Shown: positions 26,090 through 34,557 of the stretch, piece by piece
Position numbering within the stretch: the first letter of the stretch is position 1
Layout: each line of letters begins with the position of its first letter
NCBI RefSeq assembly: GCF_000954115.1
Contig: NZ_CP010797.1
Coordinates: 3,534,001 to 3,598,000 of the forward strand
DNA: 64,000 nucleotides
Source: Rhodococcus sp. B7740
GTDB lineage: Bacteria; Actinomycetota; Actinomycetes; Mycobacteriales; Mycobacteriaceae
Direction of reading: 5' to 3'
Notes under the pieces: generated by a model
The model's database searches: none
What the model was told of the DNA's origin: nothing
The model's input: only the letters and a program-made list of their open reading frames with translations
Program-made: the position numbers and the translations under genes

Positions 26090-27358
26090 TCAGTGAGCCA
26101 GATTCCCACGCAGCGTCGACCCGGTGTACTCCGATCGAAAGAGACTGCGCTGCTGCAATATAGGGACCACCTGATCGACGAAGTCGACGAGCGAGTCCGG
26201 GTAGCGAGGGCACATCAGGTTGAACCCGTCGGCACCGCGACCGATCCACGACTGCATCTCGTCGGCGACCGACTCCGGTGTACCGATCATCGTGGCGTGT
26301 CCACCACCCGCCGCGAGGGTACCGAGCAACTCTCGGACCGTGGGAGCGTCCTTCTCGATGATTCGGAGGATGGTCTCGTAGCGCCCCTGCGGTCCGGTGA
26401 ACTCCGCTGCCGGTGGCAGAGTCGGTACCGGAGCATCGAGTTCCCAAGCAGCGCAGTCCTGCCCGGTGAATGTCGACAGCATCGCCAACGACTGCTCGGT
26501 GGGGAGCAGCAGATCCAGTTCGGCTTTCTTGCGGCGGGCTTCGTCCATGGTCGAGCCGATATAGGTCACCAGACCTGGCATGATCCCCACCGTCGCGCTG
26601 TCGCGACCCGCATGGCGGATTCGCGTCTTCACGTCCTCGTAATAGCGTTGCGCTGCCACGAGATCGTAGGCGACGGCGTAGATCGCCTCGGCATACTTGG
26701 CCGCCAGTTCGCGGCCCGGTCCCGACGCTCCGGCCTGAAACAGGACCGGACGACCCTGCGGAGACCGCGGTACCGTCAACGGACCGTCGACGCGAAAGTG
26801 CTTGCCGTCGTGGTCGATCGAGTGCACCTTGGCCGGATCGGCGTAGTTGCCGCTCCGATCGAGTGTCAACGCGTCGGCATCCCACGAATCCCACAGCGCC
26901 AGAGCCGTGTCGACGAATTCCTCGGCGCGCGCGTAGCGCTCCTCACGAGCCGGAATGACGTCCATTCCGTGATTGCGGGCCTCGGCGTCGAACATGGAGG
27001 TGACCACGTTCCAACCGGCCCGGCCGCCGCTGATGTGATCGAGCGACGCCAGCATGCGTGCAGCATGGAACGGGGTGTAGAACGTCGACGACACCGTGGT
27101 GACGAGCCCGATGCGCGTGGTGGCCCTGGCCATGGCCGACAGCGCGGTGATCGGCTCGAGCAACCAGGTACCGGCCCCGGCAGGATCGCGAACCGAATGT
27201 CCGTCGGCGAAGAACACGGCGTCGAACTTTCCCCGTTCGGCGAGCTGCGCGAGTTCCTCGTAGTACGAGATGTCGCCCAGGTCCTCCACCCGCGAATCGG
27301 GGTGCCGCCACGCCGCACTGTGGTGCCCGCAACCGTAAAGAAAAGCGTTGAGGTGCAT
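26090..27358 (-). CDS. NtaA/SnaA/DszA-type flavin-dependent monooxygenase (LLM)
   Basis: A 422-residue bacterial-luciferase-like enzyme of the nitrilotriacetate monooxygenase group. Family marks are the N-terminal AAWRHPDS, YYEELAQLAERGKFDAVFFADG, ISGGRAGWNVVTS (about 112-124), ARNHG and QAGASGPGRELAA (about 222-234). These enzymes use FMNH2 from a separate reductase to oxidise C-S, C-N or similar bonds. It follows the SDR gene with a one-base gap, so both lie under the TPP riboswitch. A thiamin- or thiazole-related substrate is an inference from that control. Confidence 0.85.
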   Translation of the reverse strand: MHLNAFLYGCGHHSAAWRHPDSRVEDLGDISYYEELAQLAERGKFDAVFFADGHSVRDPAGAGTWLLEPITALSAMARATTRIGLVTTVSSTFYTPFHAARMLASLDHISGGRAGWNVVTSMFDAEARNHGMDVIPAREERYARAEEFVDTALALWDSWDADALTLDRSGNYADPAKVHSIDHDGKHFRVDGPLTVPRSPQGRPVLFQAGASGPGRELAAKYAEAIYAVAYDLVAAQRYYEDVKTRIRHAGRDSATVGIMPGLVTYIGSTMDEARRKKAELDLLLPTEQSLAMLSTFTGQDCAAWELDAPVPTLPPAAEFTGPQGRYETILRIIEKDAPTVRELLGTLAAGGGHATMIGTPESVADEMQSWIGRGADGFNLMCPRYPDSLVDFVDQVVPILQQRSLFRSEYTGSTLRGNLAH

Positions 27359-27359
27359 G

Positions 27360-28121
27360 TCAGTCCTTGACCAGGCCGCCGTCGACGACGAGGTTCTGAC
27401 CGGTGACCGACCGCGCCCACGGCGAGGCGAAGAACAGCAGTGCGTCGGCGAATTCCTCGGGGGTGGTGACGCGTTGCAGCGGAGTCGACGCAGCGATGAA
27501 GTCGAACACCTCGGCCGGAGTGGCCGCGCTGGCGTCGGTGGTGCGCAGCAGTCCACCCGAGACCATATTGACGGTGATGTTGTCCGCGCCCAGGTCCGCG
27601 GACAACGTTCGCGTCAGCGAGAGCAGCGCCGCCTTGGACGCCGTGTAGTCGTGGTACGGCACCACGGGATTCTGGAACAAGTTGGTGCCCACGTTGACGA
27701 TTCGGCCGAACCCGGCCTCGCGCATACCCGGCAGCGCAGCCTGGGTGGTGAGCAACGCCGCGCGGACGCTGCCGCGCAGTTGCGCGTCGAAACGCTCCCA
27801 GGTGATGGTGTCGGCCTTGGGGCGGGCATCGCCGTCGAAGGAGAAATCGGCCAGAGCATTGTTGACGACGGTGGTGATCGGGGTGCCGAAGTGCTCACGT
27901 GCAGTGCCGAACAGCGCGGCGACGTCCGACTCGTCGGTGACGTCACCCTGCACTGCGATCGCGTTCTCGCCGAGACGAGCTGCCAGCGCCTCGGCAGCAT
28001 CTTTGCTGTTGCGGTAATCGATCACCACACGTGCACCCTGACCGGCGAACGCCGCGGCGATCGCTGCTCCCAGTCCGCGTCCACCGCCGGTTATCAACAC
28101 TGTCTGCTCGTCGAATTTCAT
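27360..28121 (-). CDS. Short-chain dehydrogenase/reductase under TPP riboswitch
   Basis: A 253-residue classical SDR. The cofactor motif is TGGGRGLGAAIAAAF (about 11-25), NNALAD replaces the usual NNAG, and the active-site Tyr/Lys are in YHDYTASKAALLSL (near 158). The strand that normally ends in the catalytic Ser reads IVNVGTN, so that Ser appears replaced by Gly-Thr. The C-terminal VTGQNLVVDGGLVKD is typical. It is the first gene after the riboswitch, with GAGAGGCGAGG before the ATG, and is coupled to the flavin monooxygenase. Confidence 0.88.
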   Translation of the reverse strand: MKFDEQTVLITGGGRGLGAAIAAAFAGQGARVVIDYRNSKDAAEALAARLGENAIAVQGDVTDESDVAALFGTAREHFGTPITTVVNNALADFSFDGDARPKADTITWERFDAQLRGSVRAALLTTQAALPGMREAGFGRIVNVGTNLFQNPVVPYHDYTASKAALLSLTRTLSADLGADNITVNMVSGGLLRTTDASAATPAEVFDFIAASTPLQRVTTPEEFADALLFFASPWARSVTGQNLVVDGGLVKD

Positions 28122-28181
28122 GCGCCTCGCCTCTCGTTCGAGGTCGGGACCGTCACGAGGGGACAGGAATACCGAACGTCA

Positions 28182-28257
28182 CGACATTCCCTTCGCTGGT
28201 CCTAACCAGATCAGGTTCGACGGGTGTGTTCTCAGCCCCTGGGGGCACCCCGTGTCG
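28182..28257 (-). ncRNA. TPP riboswitch (THI element)
   Basis: Read on the minus strand the conserved blocks appear in order: GGGGTGCC, GGGGCTGAGA, ACCCGTCGAACCTGATCTGG, TTAGGACCAGCGAAGGGAA. The ends CGACA/TGTCG close helix P1. These are the thi-box sequences that bind thiamin pyrophosphate. It is a compact version with a short P3 and lies 60 bases before the SDR start codon. High TPP should switch off the SDR-monooxygenase operon. Confidence 0.95.
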
Positions 28258-28367
28258 CGCTCGACTGTACCCACCGGTCTCGGCAGGACGGTGCATTGCC
28301 TTCGATACGGCTCTCTAGCTCAGTTGATAGATACCCGAATACGACGATGACAAGTTACTGTGCCGCC

Positions 28368-28682
28368 ATGGCCGAACGCGTCTACCTGGAGTATCGCCTC
28401 GACGAGAACGTCATCTTCGTTCTCGACCACCGCACCGTCGAGGTGTTCGACGCCGCCGTGAGGATCGCATCGGGCGGGCGCTGTCGGTGGCATGTGGATC
28501 AGCTCGGCGTGGACGCGAAGCCGACCCGGGACGGCACCAAGATCGTCCTCGGTCTGCGAACATCCGACGGCAGCATCGGCTACTCGGGCGACCGAATGAA
28601 GTTCACTGTCACCGACGAACAGCTGCCGCATCTGCTGGCGTTCTTCGATCGCGCGAAAGCGGCCAGGGCCCTCAACCGATGA
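28368..28682 (+). CDS. Uncharacterised 104-residue protein
   Basis: No family recognised. It begins MAERVYLEYRLDENVIFVLDHRTVEVFD and has an alternating charged/hydrophobic pattern that suggests a small alpha/beta domain; the C-terminal part, TDEQLPHLLAFFDRAKAARAL, is helical. No membrane helix or signal. A second in-frame ATG lies 21 bases upstream (28347); neither start has a clear ribosome site. It overlaps the convergent GH13 gene by 11 bases. Confidence 0.6.
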   Translation: MAERVYLEYRLDENVIFVLDHRTVEVFDAAVRIASGGRCRWHVDQLGVDAKPTRDGTKIVLGLRTSDGSIGYSGDRMKFTVTDEQLPHLLAFFDRAKAARALNR

Positions 28683-29967
28683 CCGCCCAGCCGTGCGGCG
28701 GAACGTTCACCCGCCCGTCGTTCAGGCCCGCTTCCCCGGCCAGCACCTCCCTGCCCTCGACCGCATAGTCGATCGCGTCGTCGCCGACATTCAGTGCCAC
28801 GGTGATCGACTCGCCGTCCGCAGAAGCTCGGTAAACGAGTGCAGTGTTGGTGAGCTCGAGAGTTTCGGTGCGGGCGGAGTACAACCACGGGCTTCGGCGT
28901 CGTAACCCGATCAGCTCCTGGTGAATTCGGAACACGGGCCAGCCGTACGGGGCCAGATCGTCCGGGGATTCGGGGTACTCCGGACGCACGTCGTCGTCGC
29001 CGCCTACGCGATCCTCCTTGATGCCGCGGAAGGCCTGCTCGTCGCCGTAGTAGACCATGGGCATACCGCCCACGGTGAACAGAACCACCAACGCGTGCAC
29101 CAGATGTCGCTCGTCCTCGATGACGCTGGCGATGCGATTGACGTCGTGATTTCCGACGAACGTGGCGGGCACGAAGGCGTCGAGCCACCCGTTGTGACGC
29201 TCCAGTGCGTGCGAGAGCTCGAAGAAGTTCCTCTCGCTCAGACCGCTCCAGATCGCCTTCCACAGCTCGTACTGGGTGACCGAATCCAGCGTGGACGCCG
29301 AGACGATTCGGTCGTAGTCACCGTGAATCACCTCGCCCAGAAAGTATGCCTCCGAATGCTTTTCGCGAACCTTCGGCAGTACCGCCGCCCAGAAGCGCGG
29401 CGACACCGCATAGGCCGCGTCGAGCCGCCAGGCGTCGACACCGCGTTCGAGCCAGTGCGAGAGCACATCCACGACGTACTGCTGCACATGCGGGCTCTCG
29501 TGGTTCAGCGCAACCAGCTCGTCGTGCCCCTCGAAGTTGCGATGCGTCGGCTCGTCGCCGGACCAATCCAGATGGAACCACCCTGCGGCCTCGGAGTCCG
29601 GTCCCTCGGCCAGGGCCTGATGGAACTTCGGAAAGCTCTGTGCCACATGGTTGAAGACGCCGTCGAACATGATCTTCAGGCCGCGGGAATGCGCAGCGAC
29701 GATCAGCGAGTCGATGTCCTCGTCGGTGCCGAGCCTGCCGTCGACATGGTAGTAGTCGACGGTGTCGTAGCCGTGCTTCTCGGACTCGAAGATCGGACCG
29801 AGGGCGATGCCCGACGCGCCGAGCTCGAGTGCGTAGTCGAGCCACTTCTCGATTCTGTTCAGCCGGTGCAGCTCCGACTGGGACTCACCGTCCCAGCCGT
29901 GCACCGGCGCTCCGGTGAATCCGAGCGGGTACAGATGCCACCAGATGGCGTGCTTCGTCCACTCCAT
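28672..29967 (-). CDS. GH13 family alpha-amylase/alpha-glucosidase-like enzyme
   Basis: A 431-residue (beta/alpha)8-barrel glycosidase. GH13 conserved regions are DGVFNHV (region I), GVDAWRLDAAYAV (region II, nucleophile Asp near 188), FLGEVIHG (region III, acid Glu near 222) and FVGNHDVNR (region IV). It lacks extra binding modules and a signal peptide, so it acts on intracellular glucans or oligosaccharides. The barrel is short and the C-terminal beta domain is small. Its start overlaps the lactate monooxygenase stop by one base, an unusual gene pair. Confidence 0.88.
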   Translation of the reverse strand: MEWTKHAIWWHLYPLGFTGAPVHGWDGESQSELHRLNRIEKWLDYALELGASGIALGPIFESEKHGYDTVDYYHVDGRLGTDEDIDSLIVAAHSRGLKIMFDGVFNHVAQSFPKFHQALAEGPDSEAAGWFHLDWSGDEPTHRNFEGHDELVALNHESPHVQQYVVDVLSHWLERGVDAWRLDAAYAVSPRFWAAVLPKVREKHSEAYFLGEVIHGDYDRIVSASTLDSVTQYELWKAIWSGLSERNFFELSHALERHNGWLDAFVPATFVGNHDVNRIASVIEDERHLVHALVVLFTVGGMPMVYYGDEQAFRGIKEDRVGGDDDVRPEYPESPDDLAPYGWPVFRIHQELIGLRRRSPWLYSARTETLELTNTALVYRASADGESITVALNVGDDAIDYAVEGREVLAGEAGLNDGRVNVPPHGWAVIG

Positions 29968-31145
29968 CAGGACTCCATGATCGAGTCGCGGCCCAGTTCG
30001 CCCGCACCGGTGTGACCCGAGAGGCTCGTCACCAGATCGAATTCGGCCAGCAAACAACGCAATACGTGCGCCACGCCCTCCTGCCCACCGAGTGCCAGGC
30101 CGTAGAGGAACGGACGGCCGAGCAGAACGGCATCGGCCCCGAGCGCCAGCGCTTTGGCCATGTCGGCACCGGTGCGCACGCCCGAGTCGAACAACACTGT
30201 CAGTTGCTCGCCCACGGCGTCGACGATGGACGGCAACGCGTCGAGAGATGCTCTGGCCCCGTCGATCTGACGACCACCGTGATTGGAGACGACGATGCCG
30301 TCGACTCCGTGTGCGGCCGCCTCCCTGGCGTCGCCCACGGTGCAGATCCCCTTGAGCACGATCGGGCCGCTCCAGTGCTCCCGCAGGAACGTCAGGTTCT
30401 TCCACGAGAGACCGGGGTTGGGGAACATCTGCGCCCAATGCATTGCCGCTGCAACAGGATTCTCCTCGACCGGCTGCCCCAGGCCGGCCTGGAACGCCGG
30501 ATCGGTCAGGTAGTTCTCGATGCCGAGGTTGGCCAGGAACGGAAGGTAGCCGCGGTCCAGATCGGCGGGCCGCCAGCCCAGCAACGTCGTGTCGAGCGTC
30601 AGCACCAGTGTGGTGAACCCGGTGTCCTTCGCGCGCTGCAGGAAGCTCAGCAGCACCGATTCGTCCGTCGGCCAGTACAGCTGGTACCAGCGGGGAGCGT
30701 CGCCACCCGCCTCGGCGACCTGCTCGAACGAATGCGATGCCTGCGTCGAATGTATGTACGGCACACCGAGTTCCGCAGCTGCGCGGACGGTGGCGAGCTC
30801 GCCGTCGGGGTGGGCGAGGGTCTGGATCCCAACCGGTGCGATCAGCAACGGAGCGGGCATGTCGGTGCCGAGCACGGTGCACGCGTGGTTGCGGGCCGCT
30901 GAGCTCCGAAGCATCCGCGGCGTGATGGCCCACCTGTCGAACGCCGCCCGGTTCGCACGAGCCGTCGAGCCACTGCCCGCACTGGCGACGATGTAGCCGA
31001 GAGCCTCGGGCGAGAGCTTCTCGGCAGCCTGATCCTCCAGCCGCGCCAGGTTGGTGGTGATCGACGGTGTCTGCTGCGCGAACATCCCGGCGGCGTAGAT
31101 GCCGAGTTGGTGATCGCTGAAGTTGCTGGGCCTGGCCTCGGTCAT
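29967..31145 (-). CDS. Lactate 2-monooxygenase-like alpha-hydroxy acid oxidase
   Basis: A 392-residue FMN enzyme. The N-terminal LGYIVASAGSGSTARANRAAFDRW and the FMN site LIAPVGIQTLAHPDGELATVR are typical; the active-site His/Arg are in VVSNHGGRQIDGA (about 270-282) and the phosphate site in FDSGVRTGADMAKALALGADAVLLGRP. Length and the inserted loop 4 (LLGWRPADLDRGYLPFLANL) fit lactate 2-monooxygenase, which converts lactate and oxygen to acetate, CO2 and water. It is the first gene of a pair with GH13. Confidence 0.85.
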   Translation of the reverse strand: MTEARPSNFSDHQLGIYAAGMFAQQTPSITTNLARLEDQAAEKLSPEALGYIVASAGSGSTARANRAAFDRWAITPRMLRSSAARNHACTVLGTDMPAPLLIAPVGIQTLAHPDGELATVRAAAELGVPYIHSTQASHSFEQVAEAGGDAPRWYQLYWPTDESVLLSFLQRAKDTGFTTLVLTLDTTLLGWRPADLDRGYLPFLANLGIENYLTDPAFQAGLGQPVEENPVAAAMHWAQMFPNPGLSWKNLTFLREHWSGPIVLKGICTVGDAREAAAHGVDGIVVSNHGGRQIDGARASLDALPSIVDAVGEQLTVLFDSGVRTGADMAKALALGADAVLLGRPFLYGLALGGQEGVAHVLRCLLAEFDLVTSLSGHTGAGELGRDSIMES

Positions 31146-31154
31146 CGTTCGACC

Positions 31155-31868
31155 CTACCGGGGCACCGCCGAGGCTCGGGCGAGAAACGAGTCCAGCAGA
31201 GCCGAGCACCGCAACCGAGCTGCAGGTTCGGCGTCGGCGATGGCTCGGCGAATCTCGTGCACGTCCACCTCGTGTTCGACGCCGTCGCGGTCCCATGCGG
31301 CCGCCCACGCGTCGTACGTGTCGAGGTCGATTTCGGGGTGGAACTGCAGTCCGAGGTGCGGTCCGTGGACGAACGCCTGTTGTGCGGCCCCGTTGCGGGC
31401 GATCACCGTCGCCTCCGGGGGAGCGACGAAGGTGTCTCCGTGAAACTCCATCCACGGGCCGGCGGCGACGAGCTCGGGATCGGACGACTCGACGTCGACG
31501 AAACCGTACTCGGGATGCTCGGACTTGCGCACGCTTCCGCCGAGCACCCGAGCGAGCAACTGCCCGCCGAAACAGACACCCAGGATCGGAACACCTGTGT
31601 CGATCGCGTCCTGCACATACGCGATTTCCGGCGCGAGCCAGGTCAGCGTGTCGTCGTACGCAGCGTCGGGCGAGCCCATGACCACCAGCAACTGCGCCTC
31701 GGACAGCGACGGCGGCGCGGTGTCGGGACTGTGATCGAAGGAGTGCACGTCCAACTGGAAACCCCTGCTGCGCAATTCGGCGTCGAGGGTGCCGATGTCG
31801 CGTCGCGCGAGAGCCGGGTCCCGGTCGTGGACGAGTACTACGGCGCGCGGGTCGTTCGTGTATGTCAC
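31155..31868 (-). CDS. Class I glutamine amidotransferase-like protein
   Basis: A 237-residue triad amidotransferase. The nucleophile elbow is ILGVCFGGQLLARVLGG (Cys near 99) and the His/Glu pair is LGLQFHPEIDL (about 171-181). It resembles GMP-synthase-like stand-alone GATases of unknown amino acceptor. GTG at 31868 is the start: AAAGGAG lies at the right distance. It may be in one transcript with the lactate monooxygenase gene (9-base gap) and is divergent from the helicase. Confidence 0.87.
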   Translation of the reverse strand: MTYTNDPRAVVLVHDRDPALARRDIGTLDAELRSRGFQLDVHSFDHSPDTAPPSLSEAQLLVVMGSPDAAYDDTLTWLAPEIAYVQDAIDTGVPILGVCFGGQLLARVLGGSVRKSEHPEYGFVDVESSDPELVAAGPWMEFHGDTFVAPPEATVIARNGAAQQAFVHGPHLGLQFHPEIDLDTYDAWAAAWDRDGVEHEVDVHEIRRAIADAEPAARLRCSALLDSFLARASAVPR

Positions 31869-31916
31869 AGGGCTCCTTTACGGTGTTCGTGCACACCGTA
31901 CGACAGACTGGATCCG

Positions 31917-33869
31917 ATGCCACCTCGTAGACGCACAGCCCGATCCACCACTGCCCGCACCGTCAAGGCCGGGCAGAGCAGCGCTGCGCGAAAGTTCGCG
32001 GCCGCGAAGAACGGTGAGCCGGCACCGAAGAAGGCCGCTGCTCCGAAAAAAGCCGCACCACGCAAGCGGGCCGCTCCGCGCAAGACCTCGCCGCGCAAGA
32101 CTGCTGCCCCCGATCTGCGGGTACCCGATCCCGGTGAGCGCGTCTGGGTGCTGGACGTGCCGTTCGAGGATCGGTCGGCGGCAGGCGCGGCCGGAGCGCG
32201 CTGGTATCCGGGCCCTCGGGTGTTCGCGTACTACGGCACCGAGTTGCCGGAGTATCTGCATCCGTACGAGTCGATGCCGTACAGCCTGCAGCGGTGGCTC
32301 GAGGACGACGCGAACGAGAATTGGCGTGACGAAGCTGTGCGAGAGCGGGCGATGCAGCCTCGCGACACCCAACTCGAGTCCGTCGGGCGCCATCTCGCCG
32401 CCCTCGAAGCCGGTTTCCCGTACTTCGCGCAGATGGATTCGACGGGTCTGGGCAAGACGCTCGCGGTGTGCGAGGCCGTCCGGCAGATGTCGGCGGCCGA
32501 GATCGGCACGGTGCTGGTGGTCGCACCCAAGGGCGCGCTGCCGGGGTGGCGTCGCACCATCGCAGACAGCGAGGCAGACATCGAGCCGTCCGAGCGTAAG
32601 CGTTGGCTGCTGATCACCTACCAATCGACGAAGAAGCTCCTGTCGGTTCCGCCGGAGACCAATCTGGGCAAACGCAAACGGACACAGAACAAACGGACCA
32701 TCTCGCTCGGTGAATTGCGGTTCGACATGGACGTGGTGATCGCCGACGAGTCGCATGCGCTGATGAACATCGAATCCCAACAGTCGCAGATTCTCTGGCG
32801 GTATCAGGAGGCGGCCCGTTCGGTGGTGTGGATGTCTGCCACGCCCGGCTATCAGCCGCTGCACTTCGCGTACATGGCTCGGGCGGTGGAGCGCAGTCGC
32901 GGCGTCGAGATCCTGGGCGACGAGGAGTACCTCGGGTACGCGGTGACGATGAAGTGGGCCGAGTTCCTCATCGAATCCGGGTTCGCCGTGAAGGCGGGCA
33001 AGGCGACGACGGGGTTGACGACGTGGCGCTGGGAGCCCGAGGACGCCGCCCGCCGCGCACGTGACATCGCAGCCGTACACGGCTGGCTGTCGGGAGGCAC
33101 TGTGCCGTGGTCGATTTCGCGTCCCTCGCCACCGACGCCCCGCGAACCGCTCGGGCAGGAACTCACTGCCGCCCAGAAGCGGCTCTACAACTCGGCATGG
33201 GTGGACTATCGCAAGGAAGTCGGGCTGCCGATCTGGAAGGCCGTCGGCGGAAAGCGCGTGCTGCAGAAGAACCCGAGTACTCGCGCGGCGACGCTGCGGT
33301 TTCGCCAGAAGTGCTCGTACTTGCGCATTCCCGCGTCCGCGGACCAGGTTCGGACGTGGGTCAAGGCCGGCAATCAGGTGTTCGTCTCGATGTTCTACCG
33401 CGAGTCGGTCGCCGCGCTCGCGCAGACTCTGCGGGACGAGGGTCTCGATGTCGCCGTGGTCGACGGCTCCATGAGCAGCCCCGAGCAGGAGGCATCGATC
33501 AGACGTTTCCAGACCGGGGCGGCGTCGGTCATCGTGTCGACCACCACCAGTGCAATCAATCTGCACACCAACGAGTTACTGCTGCCCGAGGGGACGGTCT
33601 CGACCCTCGCCCCGCGCGTGACGCTGATTCACGACCCGAGGTGGACACCGATCGACATTCGCCAGATCGAGGGGCGTGCGAACCGAATCGACAAGGACCA
33701 CAACCACACCACCTCGACCTGCTACTACGGTTACGCCGAGGGCACGGTCGAGCAGGAGATGGTGCTCACCGGCATCGAGCGCATCGCGGATCTCGGATCG
33801 ATCGTGGGGCAGGCGGATCTGATCGATCCGGAGGCCTTCCTCGCCGCGAAGGTGGATGCCGGAAATTAG
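31917..33869 (+). CDS. SNF2/DEAD-like helicase with H1-like tail and DUF5710-like domain
   Basis: A 650-residue protein with three parts. Residues 1-60 are a Lys/Ala/Pro/Arg-rich tail (repeats of PKKAA, PRKRAA, PRKT) like histone H1 or the HupB tail. Residues about 68-125 (VWVLDVPFEDRSAAGAAGARW) resemble DUF5710. The rest is a superfamily-2 ATPase: STGLGKT (near 176, motif I), IADESHAL (near 277, motif II), MSATPG (motif III) and QIEGRANRID (near 583, motif VI). It probably translocates on DNA. ATG 31917 gives a clean H1-like tail; the upstream frame is antisense to the amidotransferase. Confidence 0.82.
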   Translation: MPPRRRTARSTTARTVKAGQSSAARKFAAAKNGEPAPKKAAAPKKAAPRKRAAPRKTSPRKTAAPDLRVPDPGERVWVLDVPFEDRSAAGAAGARWYPGPRVFAYYGTELPEYLHPYESMPYSLQRWLEDDANENWRDEAVRERAMQPRDTQLESVGRHLAALEAGFPYFAQMDSTGLGKTLAVCEAVRQMSAAEIGTVLVVAPKGALPGWRRTIADSEADIEPSERKRWLLITYQSTKKLLSVPPETNLGKRKRTQNKRTISLGELRFDMDVVIADESHALMNIESQQSQILWRYQEAARSVVWMSATPGYQPLHFAYMARAVERSRGVEILGDEEYLGYAVTMKWAEFLIESGFAVKAGKATTGLTTWRWEPEDAARRARDIAAVHGWLSGGTVPWSISRPSPPTPREPLGQELTAAQKRLYNSAWVDYRKEVGLPIWKAVGGKRVLQKNPSTRAATLRFRQKCSYLRIPASADQVRTWVKAGNQVFVSMFYRESVAALAQTLRDEGLDVAVVDGSMSSPEQEASIRRFQTGAASVIVSTTTSAINLHTNELLLPEGTVSTLAPRVTLIHDPRWTPIDIRQIEGRANRIDKDHNHTTSTCYYGYAEGTVEQEMVLTGIERIADLGSIVGQADLIDPEAFLAAKVDAGN

Positions 33870-33962
33870 CGACAATCGTGAGCAATCGTCGACGCGCCCG
33901 AGTAGGTTCGGTTTCATCGGCAATTCGTCGGTACCGGGCTCACTTTGGCACCAGGAGTAGTC

Positions 33963-34118
33963 ATGATCGTTCTCGGAATCATCCTCGCTCTCATCGGCTA
34001 TTTCGCCGGCATCTCCATCCTGACCACTATCGGCATCATTCTGGTGGTCGTCGGCGCGGTTCTGACGCTGCTCGGTTCGATGGGGCGCGCAGTCGGTGGC
34101 CGCAAGACGTGGTTTTGA
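33963..34118 (+). CDS. Small membrane protein, DUF6131-like
   Basis: A 51-residue protein not usually called by length-limited gene finders. It has two hydrophobic helices (about 2-20 and 24-41), starting MIVLGIILALIGYFAG, then a short basic tail SMGRAVGGRKTWF. This layout matches DUF6131, a widespread actinobacterial micro-protein of unknown function. CCAGGAG lies about 7 bases before the ATG. Confidence 0.8.
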   Translation: MIVLGIILALIGYFAGISILTTIGIILVVVGAVLTLLGSMGRAVGGRKTWF

Positions 34119-34127
34119 CCCACACGT

Positions 34128-34143
34128 TAGAACACACGTTCGA
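34128..34143 (+). promoter_or_regulatory. LexA/SOS-box-like site
   Basis: TAGAACACACGTTCGA matches the mycobacterial LexA consensus TCGAAC-N4-GTTCGA with one mismatch and has a perfect GAAC-N4-GTTC core. It lies 105 bases before the Cys/His-rich gene and is followed by a TAGTCT-like -10 hexamer at 34151-34156. Confidence 0.5.
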
Positions 34144-34248
34144 TTTCTGTTAGTCTGAGCGTGCCCCCGGAGTTGGCGATGCGGCCAGCGGAGCCACTTC
34201 GGGCGGTCCAGAGCGGACTGTACGGATTCTCGAAGGCGGTCGCACGCA

Positions 34249-34557
34249 ATGGCAGTCGAACCCGAGCCTGCGGCCGGCTCGCTCTATCGCGTCGGGGATC
34301 GATGGGCCGAGAGAGCACCGAAGCGTTGTGGCAACGGTCATCGGCTCGTCGCAGGGTCGGTTCTCGTCGGTTCGCGGGCATGTTCGTGTGAACTAGGACA
34401 TCACCGGACGCATCAGTGCCAGTCCTGTGGCGTCGTGAGATTCACCCCCGAACTGGGCCCGTCGTGCAGTGATGCGAGCTTCGATTCGCGCGCCGCGCGC
34501 GCCCGACCTGCCGTCGTGGACAATCGTGTTCATGAACGAGGTCATGAAGAACAGTGA
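34249..34557 (+). CDS. Small Cys/His-rich (zinc-ribbon-like) protein
   Basis: A 102-residue protein. Cysteines and histidines cluster in CGNGH (27-31), CSCELGHHRTHQCQSC (45-60) and PSC (near 72), a pattern expected of one or two zinc-binding knuckles. The last 30 residues are Arg/Ala/His-rich and probably disordered. No family name can be given. It lies downstream of an SOS-like box and overlaps the alarmone synthetase gene by 26 bases in another frame, which argues for co-expression. Confidence 0.55.
   Translation: MAVEPEPAAGSLYRVGDRWAERAPKRCGNGHRLVAGSVLVGSRACSCELGHHRTHQCQSCGVVRFTPELGPSCSDASFDSRAARARPAVVDNRVHERGHEEQ

Noticed and set aside
28308..28345. tRNA-like sequence (CTCTAGCTCAGTTGATAGAT)
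   Set aside because: It resembles a tRNA D-arm, but there is no anticodon stem, no T-arm and no matching acceptor end downstream.
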